Positions 1 through 9,988 of a DNA stretch of 64,000 bases are shown here, piece by piece. The position numbers and the translations under genes were made by a program. Where the stretch lies: assembly GCA_034509755.1 (NCBI GenBank), contig CM067539.1, positions 20,989,001 to 21,053,000 of the forward strand. Direction: 5' to 3'. The notes below the pieces were generated by a model that was not told the origin of the DNA, did not search any database, and saw nothing but the letters and a program-made list of their open reading frames with translations. The stretch is from Anisodus tanguticus. Taxonomy: Eukaryota; Streptophyta; Magnoliopsida; Solanales; Solanaceae. Within the stretch, counting starts at the first letter, position 1. Each line of letters opens with the position of its first letter.

Positions 1-1398
1 TACAATGCACGGAACTTAAACTTGCAACCAATACGCTAAAGACAGAGAAAAGATAAGGCATAGTACACGAAGATAATCGAATCCTTAATTTTATTTGGTG
101 ATGCAAAATTCAGCTGAAAAAAGTTCATATTGAGTAATACTTTTCCTACTTTTGGTTTATCACGAGGATGAATGGCTTGATAATTTATCAAGATCGTATC
201 GCATGTGATCTACTTTAAAATAGAAAATAAGCAGCCGGTCCCGTTGGAATTATGGATTTCGTGTTGGAATGTTGTTTTAACTTATAAGCATGACTATTGA
301 CTAGAACATCTTACGTCAAAATTAAATAACTTCAAGTCTGTTGCAACCCATTCTTATGCAACGTTTGAGAAATTTTTTAATACATCCCTCATCTCGTAAG
401 CTTTTTTCTAATAATATATTTAACCCGCTTTGTCCCTTCTTCCCGCATAAATTTGTTGCTGAGACCCTGTTCTTATTCAAGTTTGTACTATCAACTATGG
501 AGAAAGGAATAGTGGGAGACATGGAGTCGAAATTACACATCTTACCACTGACCTCCGGATAATATTCATGTGTTTAACATTACTCCAGAAACTAACAATA
601 AGACAGACAAGTTTTTATGGTATTTAATTGCTATTACATTTTAACTTTGTGCAGACCTTACCCCTCAACGACTTTTATCACATTCTACAGAGTTTAACCC
701 GATAAAAAGGGTTTAAAATGCAATCTATGAATATAATCAGGAAACCAGCATAAAACTGCTCAAACAGACCATTTATTATTCTTGTGAGATTTCAAAATTG
801 GAAAGACTGATTCGTACCTTTACTGCTTATGTTTCCAACTACACCCTGAATAATTATAGTGAAGCAAGAGCAGAGATTCATCATTTTGTGACTCAGTAGA
901 TATTCCATTTTACTTAGCATCTTTAGGCAAAAAATTAGGAGAGGAGATAATCTTTGAAAGAATACACAATAATCTCTAACCAAATGGAGATGGTGAAGGA
1001 GGTCTCATCCACTCCAATTCTTTTATTATTGCAAATGACAACTTTCTTTCATAATAAGCCCGAGAAATTTCAGAGCATCACCTTTACAAGTACCTGGCTA
1101 GATAGATTCTTCAGATCAGTGCAACAACTGAAGCAAGCTTGAAATTTTGCTGCATGTGAATATTTTAAGAGGAAAGACGGGAACAAAATAAACACTTAAT
1201 TTCACGTTTCCGAGAAAAGCAACAAAGGATGATATGCTACTTAACGGAAAACCTTGACCGATTTGTCTTTAAAAGAGTCTGATTATTGCCTCCCAAAGAG
1301 GATCAAAATTCTACAACTTTGAACTCTAGTCAAATGACAACGGGCAGGTGTACCTTTGATTTTGATGAGCAAATCAAACCAACAAAGGTGCATTGAGT
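1..1398. other. Unassigned sequence downstream of mtACP
   Basis: AT-rich sequence with only short unrelated open frames on both strands. The part nearest position 1398 is likely the 3' UTR and terminator region of the minus-strand acyl carrier protein gene. I see no other gene or mobile element here. Confidence 0.5.
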
Positions 1399-4300
1399 TT
1401 AACTTGACATTGGGTGATTATAAATATACTCAATTGCCTGTTCGCAGGATTCTATCCTGACAGCTTCCTTGTCTGGAATCTCCAGTTTGAACTCTTCCTC
1501 CAGAGCCATTACAATCTCTACCGTATCTAAGCTGTCTAAGCCTAAATCTTTCTCAAAGTGAACTTCAGGGGTCACCTGTATAAAAGATAACCATCAACCA
1601 TAAAGCACATAATGACTGTCTGCATAATGAATGACTATACCCTTACTTTTTCAAGCTTAAATTGTTATCTCCAATGTACTGCCCAAAGGAAAGATGGAAA
1701 GAGATAATCGCATTTGACATAGCATTCTATCAATTGAGTCTACAAACACCAGTAACAGAATATACAACAACCTTACCTCTTCTGATATTATTTCTGTGAC
1801 AACACCAACTGGCGATAGAGAGATAAAGTTTTGTTTTTGGGAGAGAGATGGGTGGATTTCACTATAATCAAATTCTCAACATACATTCTGATTGACTCAG
1901 TTGTCTTCTGGCACGTCACTTTCTCTTTTTTAAGGAGAAGAGAAGTTGCATTATCCTACTCTCTTTATCTATTCTGAAAGCCTGCAGGTAAACCTAACTA
2001 TTGCATCATCACACTGAAAGGTCGGTGCAAGAACTACTGCAAACACCTAAGTGAAACACCTGTTGGCATATATCTAACTCCATTTCATGCAGGAAAGAAC
2101 AGGAAAGAGATAGAATGATTACAATCTAAAAGGCTATATTTATGTTAAATCTAGTTAGGTGCATATTTGTCCCTAATAAGCAATTCATCTACAGCAAAAT
2201 ACAACAAACCATTTGGTTCTCTCAAATAAGAAGTCCAAGGCAATTCATACTGTAGTAAACATGTCAAATTTGTGTCGTAGAAGCAAGATCACTTTCTGTT
2301 GAAGACAACCTCTAGAAAGGATGCCTTTCCTTTGCAAATTGCTATTTGTTCTCTCTTTTTTACAGGCTATACTCCATCAAATCTTAAACAATTGTTTCAT
2401 GCATACTTCACATTAAAGTTTCCATACCTGTGAAATCCAAAAATATAGAAAACTGCCATATTAATATTTAGGATTTAGCACCTCTAGGGTAAGACACTAT
2501 GCCCAACACTTGCTCTATGCTTATGCAGACCAAGTAACTTATAACAGTGATTATGATATTAATACTACAAAGTTGATGCTCTTTGGTAACAGGGAAGATC
2601 CTTTATCTATTCTTTTTAGCTTAAAATTTAAAGAAACTATGTGGTAGTAATAGTTTGGATTTCTTCTATTTTTTACTTTTGTCATTCGAGAAGAAGACCC
2701 TTCTACAGCAAGTGAGAGAGACGGAGAAGTCACTTGTACTGAAGCCGCATATCTGCCCATTTCTCTGCTCGGCATGCCATGGTTCCTTGTTATAGAAAAT
2801 TTTGGTGTACCGAAGTCAACCTATGTTGTTATTATTAGTTTCTCTTTTTTTCTTTGATTAGGGCGGGAGATAGATTAGATGCTTAATTTATAGGTATGAG
2901 TGGTAAAGAGAAGAGGACTAGGTTTCCTCAAGCTAAACTGAATACAGTAAGTAAATAGAGCTCTCTAGTCTCGCCAAAGATCAGTGGATGATGATGAAAG
3001 AGGCCTATAGCTTCTCACCACATAGATCACATTAGCAAACTCTCTATCCTAGAACTCTGGAAGATACTAAGTACAGGGATCAGAGATGCCAAAGCCCAAA
3101 ATGGCATCGAAATGGTATGTCGTATTCTGTCAAGTTCAAGAACCATACAATGGCTTCTGCATAGCTTCCCTTGGGATAAGATATATGCATTAGCACTGAC
3201 AAACACTCAACAAGACTACAAGAATAGCTGGCAAACCCAGGGTGCAATTCTACTGAACCAACTTGACGTTGTCCATCATGCGAGGGCGAAATGATGGCCA
3301 GCAACAGCAGTTTCCAGTAAGTAACAAACTTAACAAGCCCACAAGGAAAACAGTAGAATAAATTTCGATATCATGGGATTGAGGCAGCACATATAAGTGC
3401 TGCTGAAATATTCATGCACCTAATTTTGGCGTCCTTGACAGACATTTATCCCAACACATCTCACAATAGAGCTCTAAAAGCATCATATTCCTTTTTCAGA
3501 TAAATATTTCCTAATAGAACAACCTTCAATAAACAAAATTATAGTTCATTGGGCACCAAAATATTTCCTGTTCTCTTCCGAGGAAAGGAAGTTTCAAGTA
3601 CCTCGGGTCTATTATCCAAGGGAATGGAGAGATTGATGACGATGTCACACATCGTATTGCGGCAGGGTGGATGAAATGGAGGCTCGCATATGGAGTCTTG
3701 TGCGATAAAAAGGTGCCACCAAAACTTAAAGGCAAGTTCTATAGGGTGATGGTTAGACCGACTATGTTGTATGGGGCGGAGTGTTGGTCAGTCAAGCCTT
3801 CGCACATCCAAAAGATGAAAGTTGTGGAGATGAGGATGTTGAGATGGATGTGTGGGCATACAAGGAGGGATAAGATTAAAAATGATGATATCCGAGACAG
3901 AGTGAGAGTGGCCTCGGTGGAGGATAAAATGCGGGAAGCGATGTTGAGATGGTTCGGGCATGTGCAGAGGAGAGACACAAATGCCCCAGTGCGGAGGTGT
4001 GAGAGATTGGCTATCGACGGGTTCAAGAGGGGTAGAGGTAGGCCGAAGAAGTATTGGGGAGAGGTGATTAGACGGGATATGGAGCAGATGCAACTTACTG
4101 AGGACATGACCTTAAATAGGAGGTTGTGGAGAACACGTATTAGGGTAATAGGTAGTTGAGCATAGTCCTACTTACACTTACAAACTGATAGTTGTAGTGT
4201 TATTATTATAGGCCCGCTTAGCCTATCATACTAGTAGGCACAGTGTTGCTTTATAGTATTGTTTGACTTCTGCTGATATGTGTTTTTTAGTGTACTTTGT

Positions 4301-7300
4301 TTATCTTATGTACATGTGTTAGTTACTGCTTCATTTTTCAGAATGTGCTAGCATTGTTTATTCGCTTTTGGTACCGGCATTTTCATACTGCTTTAAATTT
4401 CTTGTTCGAGTCTAACCGTTTCTCTTGCTTTGCTTGTGTTTATGCTCTGTATTGAGCCGAGGGTCTTTCGGAAATAACCGTTCTACCTAGCAAGGTAGAG
4501 GTAAGGTCTGCGTACACTCTACCCTCCCCAGACCCCACGTTATGGGATTTCACTGGGTATGTTGTTGTTGTTGTTGCAATTTGTTTTCAAATTTAATCTT
4601 AAATATACTAAACAAACACTTTGGTGTGGAGGCTTACCTGGTTGGTGATACTATGAGATTTATGTGCATCCTCAATACTTAATTCTACCCTTTTTAGATT
4701 ATAAACTTAAATTCCCCCTTAGTTTCGTTCATTAAACCAATTAATTGAATTATCTTGATAACGAATTGGCAGCAAATGGTCTCATAATCTAACACTTAAG
4801 TGCAAAGACAGTCTAATAGATAGATGAGTTCTCTTCTAAATATCAAACTACACTAAGTTTGATTCAAATTCATGAAAAGTAAATAATTCTAAAGTTAAGT
4901 TCAGAACATAGCATTCAGCAGGTGACTAGAGAAATTTCTCAGTTACTTGTTTTCCAGTCTTAAAGTCACCTAGAGCTACGAATAAACATTTGTCGAAACT
5001 GGAAAATAAGAAAAGAAATCCACTTCTAATTCCATTCTCAAGCTGCCCAAACAAAGGATCACAAAAGTAAGCATTTTGAATGACAATGTTACACAAAAAT
5101 TGCTACGGATGCCAATATTTCTTTTTATATTCTCCTTTATTTTGTGCTAGTTTAGTAGATAATAGTACTATATAATTTGATAAATATGACACTGTGGAAA
5201 TAGAGGTATCAAGTTGCTGAGCCACACCATAAAAATTTGGGAGAGGGTGGTGGAGTGGAGGGTGAGGAAGAGGGTGTTAATCTCCGAGAATCAGTTCGGA
5301 TTCATGCGAGGAGATCGACTACGGAGGCCATTCATCTTGTAAGGAGATTGGTAGAGCAGTACATGGAAAGGAAGAGGGACTTACATATGGTGTTCATTGA
5401 CCGGGGGAAAACATACGACAAAGTCCTAAGAGAAGTTCTATGGAGATGTTCGGAGGCTAAAGGGGTTCCAGTAGCATACATTAGGCTATCAAGGATATGT
5501 ATGATGGAGCTAAGACCCGGATAAGGACAGTGGGAGAAGACTCAGGATACTTTTCTGTCGTGGTGGGATTGCATCAGGAATCAGCTCTTAACCCGTTTTT
5601 ATTTTCTCTTGTGTTGGATGTATTGACGAGTCACATTCAAGGGGATGCGCCATGGTGCATGTTATTTGTGAATGATATTATATTGATCGACGAGACGTGG
5701 AGCGGGGTGAATGCAGGTTGGAGGTTTAGAGACATACCCTAGAGTCTAAAGGTTTCAGTTTGAGTAGGACTAAGACTGAGTACGTGGAGTGCAAGTTCAA
5801 TGTGGTGGCGAGTGACAATGACGTGAAAGTGAGGCTAAACTCATAAGTCATCCCATGAGAGAGTTTCAAGTACCTCGGGGCTAAAATATAAGGTAATGGG
5901 GAGATTGATGAAGATGTCACACATCGTAATGGAACAAGGTGGCTGAGATGGAGGCTAGCATCTGGTGTGATGTGTGATAAGGTGCCACTAAAACTGAAGG
6001 GTAAGTTCTACAAGAGTAGTGGTTAGACCGATGTTGTTGTTTGGGCGGAGTGTTGGCCGGTTAAGAACACTCATGTCCAGAAGATAAAGTTGCAGAAATG
6101 AGGATGTTGAGGTGGATGTGTGGGCTTGCTATGAGAGATATGGTCAGAAATGAATAAATTCGGGACAAGGTGGAGTGGCCTCCGTGGCAGACAAGATGCG
6201 GGAGGCGAGACTGAGATGGTTTGGACATGACATGGATGCTCAAGGTATGAGAGGTTGACGATGGAAGGTTGATGGAGAGGTAGAGGTAGGCCGAAGAAGG
6301 ATTGGGGAGAGGTGATCAGCAGGATATGGCGAGTCTTCAGCTTACCGAGGACATGACCTTAGATAGAAGGATGTGGAGGACGATGATTAGGGTAGAGGGT
6401 TAGTATTATGATTAATATTATTTTCCTTCAGTGTAGGATCAATATTATTTTCGTCATTTTTATTTTAGTATTCTCATATTTATTATTCCTAATTTTCCAT
6501 TCCAACCTGCGTGTTTCTTACTGTGCTATCTTATTTTCTTGTTGCTATTACTGCTTATTATTACTGTCACTTTCACTCCTACTTGAGCCGGCGATCTATC
6601 GAAAACAGCCTCACTATCCGACAAAAGGTAGGAGTAAAGTCGGCATACACTCTACCCTCCCCATACCCCACCTAGTGGGATTAAACTATACTGGGTATGT
6701 TGTTGTTGTTCACACTGTGGATTCATATACGTGGCCCAATTAGCTTCGCATTGATGTCGTTGTTATTGGCATAAACCAATACCTATATAATCTTCTTTTG
6801 GCGTTAAATAGGTAACCATACCATTTGATAACACATAACATATACCCATTTCTTTTCACTTTGTTTCATGTCTGGTAAATAGATACTCATATCATTTTGA
6901 TAAACATGTAACCATTTTCACAGATTCTCGAAGCTCAAAAAGAACCCTATAACTAAACGAACCCCTAGATACCAAAATCAATTTCCTATGTTAGCATTGA
7001 CCAATAAACATCTATCTACAATGCAAAATAGACCATTGATTGAACATGTAATCAGATATCTCAGATCTAATTCGTATATCAAGCAAATCAAAATAAACCA
7101 CTTGAAAAAAATGAGAAAAAGGACCTTGGAAGGTTCAACTTTAGGGTAGCATTTGATGACATCAAGGACTCTGTTGATGACTTCATCTTTGGTGATATGG
7201 TCATCGTGTGACGACATCAATCTGACAGCTGTTAGCCTAGATCCATTTGCAGATAGGGATTGGGTTGCAGGAACCCGGATGTGTCGGAGTATAGCAGATC

Positions 7301-7316
7301 TCAACGCCGACGCCAT
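1399..7316 (-). CDS. mtACP1: Mitochondrial acyl carrier protein (two coding exons)
   Basis: Coding exons are 7125-7316 (64 codons) and 1399-1575 (58 codons plus TAA), 122 aa in all. The intron is phase 0, with GT at 7124-7123 and a CAG acceptor just before 1575. Residues 1-35 are an Arg/Ser-rich, acid-poor mitochondrial presequence ending near RLMSS. The mature part has the ACP fold with the phosphopantetheine motif GLDSLD (Ser79), then helix II EIVMALEEEF, and ends NHPMSS, as in plant mtACP1. Known role of the family: carrier for mitochondrial fatty acid synthesis (octanoate for lipoylation) and an accessory subunit of complex I. The start sits in a good context (AAAAATGGCG). The 5.5 kb intron is inflated by LINE insertions. 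Copia element A begins 373 bp upstream of the ATG, so only a short native promoter remains. The reading frame is intact, so the gene is probably functional. Confidence 0.95.
3579..4576 (+). mobile_element. 5'-truncated RTE-type LINE (3' end of the RT ORF plus TTG tail)
   Basis: The frame 3671-4159 is the C-terminal end of a plant RTE-clade reverse transcriptase: a conserved VRPTMLYGAECW block, then MRMLRWMCGHTR, LRWFGHVQRRD and GRGRPKKYWGEV, ending at a natural stop. The same frame reads upstream to about 3579, where homology starts. The 3' UTR (about 4450-4560) holds the block ending CACTGGGTATG followed by five TTG units. RTE LINEs and TS SINEs of Solanaceae share this tail. Only the last part of ORF2 is present, as expected from 5' truncation during target-primed reverse transcription. 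I could not define a target-site duplication. Confidence 0.85.
5228..6710 (+). mobile_element. Degenerate RTE-type LINE with RT domain and TTG tail
   Basis: Translation in shifting frames gives the RTE reverse-transcriptase core: NQFGFM.GRSTTEAIHLVRR, then HMVFID, then GVPVAYIR, then a catalytic-site region reading MLFVNDIILIDE where an active enzyme has an x-D-D motif. The 6060-6400 part aligns by eye with the C-terminal block of the copy at 3579-4576. Several frameshifts and stops break the frame, and the catalytic pair reads ND, so it is dead. It ends CTGGGTATG followed by TTG units at about 6698-6710. Both copies lie in the mtACP intron, antisense to that gene. Confidence 0.82.
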
Positions 7317-8467
7317 TTTTGTTCTCGTTTTCTTTGTTCGTTCTCCCTTTCTGTTTAGCTTGTTCGGACTGCAAAAAAAGTGTTGAATTAGACTGAGATT
7401 TGAGGATTAGTTTGGTATTTTGCTTCGTGATCCCTTCGACCGGAATAATGAGCCCCGGTTCAGAAGTACTTACCTAAAAAAATAAAGGGACTTGTGTATT
7501 GGTTATTTTTTCAATTTTACATTTATGAATTTCTTTTTTGTTTCAGTCTTTGGAATTATATTTTATTTTATACATGGACGAAAATTGCTGTATTTTTCAA
7601 AGGTAATGATAGGCTTGTAAATTTTCGAAATAGATATTCCAAGATCACTCAATAAATTTTAAAAAATTTCACTCGAATATGAAGTTACTGTTGGAAATTA
7701 GCCTTTGAGGGGAGTTGCGACCGACCAACTTTAACGGCTTAAACACTAGTGTTACGTATGTTGGAGAATCCGATTCTTCACACATGCATGATGTACTAAG
7801 TACGTAGATAACCGTAGGGCCAAGAATCGTCAAATTTCATTGAGAAATGAAAGAGATATTGGTTCACGAAGTAAGGTGTTTGAAGCATGGAAAAGTGTGG
7901 TGTGTGATCAATTCTCCCTCATCGGTAGAGGAAGAAAGAATTGTTGTGTATATAAGACTCGAAGTTGGTTTGGGGTTTGGGACCCCAAGGGGTATCCCAT
8001 GTGTTTAAAGGAGGGAAGACCTAGATGTGCTTCGGTTCGAGGAAAGACCACACGCGCGCCGCCGCCGCCCGCCCGTCCGGTTCCGTGTTCCGTGTTCCGT
8101 GTTCCGTGTTCAAAACTTTGCCAGAAGTACAGTTTGATCCCAGAAGTTTCAGATGTACAGTTTGGACCAGAATTCTTTCAGATGTACAGTTCGGTCCCTG
8201 AAGTTTCAAGATGTACGGTTTGGTCCCCGAAGTTTCAAGATGTACGCTTTGGTCCCTGAAGTTTTTTAGAAAGGCAAAATTTTGACGGTCCAAAACAGAA
8301 ACGTCCAAAGACTCAATTCACCATTTATTTTGGCCGAATTACACCTCCTATAATGGCCAATCCGTTGGCAATTTTCTCCATTTATGTGGTGGCTTTACTA
8401 CCTCCATAATGGTCATTATTTGGCCAATAATGGTTATGGAGGCAATCAAACAAATCCCTCTTCCTCC

Positions 8468-8475
8468 TATATAAA
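8468..8475 (+). promoter_or_regulatory. Putative TATA box of the element A LTR promoter
   Basis: TATATAAA stands in the LTR and is conserved in the 3' LTR (14471-14478). By spacing, transcription would start near 8500. This would place the self-complementary segment 8688-8700 inside the genomic RNA. Confidence 0.6.
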
Positions 8476-8687
8476 CACCCCTTACACCATTGTTGAGGCA
8501 CACTTGATATACACGAAAATACACAAAGCGAAAAGCAAAGCGCTTTCTTCCTAATCTTCCAAGCATCATTTCGTTATTCAATATTCTTCACGATAGCTTT
8601 TGAGTTTCCTTTGCTCAATAGTTCCATTGTCGTTTTTTATCTTGGGAGATGAATTGTCCAGGACGTATAAAGGATACATACGGGGCA

Positions 8688-8700
8688 ATATTGTCTTAAG
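8688..8700 (+). promoter_or_regulatory. LTR segment complementary to the primer-site region of element A
   Basis: ATATTGTCTTAAG is the exact reverse complement of the 13 bases at 8885-8897 directly behind the 5' LTR. The segment is kept in the 3' LTR (about 14690-14702). In B and the solo LTR the same segment reads ATCTTGTCTTAAG. Confidence 0.6.
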
Positions 8701-8883
8701 GACAGAGTGTCACACTCGACTCAAAGAAAAACAACTTTCCAAAGTGTTCTTGATCAACAAAATAGTAATTTCGGTTGTTGTTATATTGTAATTTTCGCTT
8801 TAGAGTTGAATTATAATTTCAATTCTTACATAAGTCGTTATTTGTAATTTCCGTTTCCCCGCAAATCCTTGTAAACGCCAACA

Positions 8884-8897
8884 ACTTAAGACAATAT
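8884..8897 (+). promoter_or_regulatory. Non-canonical primer-binding site of element A
   Basis: ACTTAAGACAATAT starts one base behind the CCAACA end of the 5' LTR. It does not match the TGGTATCAGAGC site for initiator Met-tRNA. Bases 8885-8897 pair exactly with 8688-8700 of the LTR. Position makes it the presumed site where minus-strand DNA synthesis starts. Confidence 0.55.
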
Positions 8898-8922
8898 ATT
8901 TGCTTACGGTAATCGCAATAAC

Positions 8923-9963
8923 ATGGCCGGAAATATGACCGATGTTGTCGCTATCTGCTGCCGCCTCTCGAGGCAACGTTGCCGCCTTCCCCACCACCGC
9001 CGCTACGGCCAAGGCGCAACTCCGCCGCCTTCACCGCCGCTGCTGCGCTCTCGCTCAAGGCGCAACACCGCTTTGCCTTCCCAACCGTTGGAGCTCCACC
9101 CTCTTCATCACACCACCATGATCGCCCCGAAAAATTCATGGGATCGAATTCAAAAGATGGCGCAAAAGATGCTTTGTTTTACTTAACGATTATGGGCATG
9201 GCCCGGTTCCTTACGGAAGATCCTTCACAAGTTGGAGATGAAATGGACTCTTCGCCCAATGAAACGGGTGAAGGGGGCCTTGGTATCCATGTTATTAATG
9301 GCATGAAGATGGTTCGTGACGCATGGAATCATAGCGATTTCATGTGCAAGAACTATATACCTTGAACTTGCTTGCGACCCTCTCTACACGGTCTATTGCA
9401 CCGTTGGCACCGCCAAAGAGCCGTGGGAAAATCGCAAAAGAAGTACAACGCACAAGATGCGGGTACTAAGAAGTTCATCGTTGGGAAATTTCTAAAATTC
9501 CAAATGGTGGACAAGAAGACGATGATGTCCCAAGTCCAGAATTCCAAATGATTTTACATCACCTGGATTTGGAAGGATCGAAACCAAATGAGCAGCTTTT
9601 TGGTTGCATCACTGATTGAAAAGTTACCTCCTTCATGGAATGAGTTTATGAGTTACTTGAAACTCAAGACAAAGGAGATGACCTTTGAAGAGCTTGTTAT
9701 CAAACTGCAAATCCAGGAAGATAATAAGAAGACCTTGCCAAAGGGTAGACAACATGCTGAGGCAAAGGCAAATCGGCCGAGGCCAAAGGGAAAACAAGCA
9801 ACAAGCGGAAGTTCCACAAAGACGGCAAAGCCCCCGCAGCGGAGACGTTCAGAGGTAACTGTCATCACTGTGGGAAACCTGGTCATAGGATCAAGGAATG
9901 CCGCAAGCTCAAGACTGAGCAACAACAGAAAGCCAAGTCGAAAGGCAAGGCTCAAGCTAACGT
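8923..9963 (+). pseudogene. gag of element A (frameshifted)
   Basis: The Gag reading starts MAGNMTDVV at 8923 and continues in several frames. One open piece (9588-9992) carries the Copia Gag helix block LIEKLPPSWNEF. The nucleocapsid zinc knuckle CHHCGKPGHRIKEC (CX2CX4HX4C) is readable at 9860-9901. At least three frameshifts prevent one continuous protein. In the family, Gag forms the virus-like particle and binds element RNA. Early alanine/proline-rich frames around 8950-9140 look like slippage within a GC-rich repeat of the Gag N-terminus. Confidence 0.8.
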
Positions 9964-9988
9964 CGTCAAGGACACGCTCCTGGATGAC

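Larger units (their letters stand above)
1576..7124 (-). other. Large intron of the mtACP gene
   Basis: The intron is 5549 bp. It contains two RTE LINE copies (3579-4576 and 5228-6710). The parts 1576-3578, 4577-5227 and 6711-7124 are AT-rich and show no gene or element that I recognise. Confidence 0.85.
7689..8883 (+). repeat. 5' LTR of element A
   Basis: It spans 1195 bp with terminal TGTTGG/CCAACA. It has a TATA box (8468-8475), a run of roughly 29-bp tandem units containing GATGTAC and GTTTGGTCC (about 8151-8265), and a four-fold TTCCGTG minisatellite near 8081-8110. A GC-rich block at about 7978-8110 is shared with the B-type LTRs but is largely missing from A's own 3' LTR. Confidence 0.93.

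Noticed and set aside
3739..4107. Long antisense open frames opposite the LINE
   Set aside because: They mirror the conserved RTE coding sequence on the other strand and have no protein features of their own.
7840..8259. 139-codon open frame in the 5' LTR of element A
   Set aside because: It lies in LTR sequence with tandem repeats. The matching 3' LTR frame is different in length and content, so it is a chance frame.
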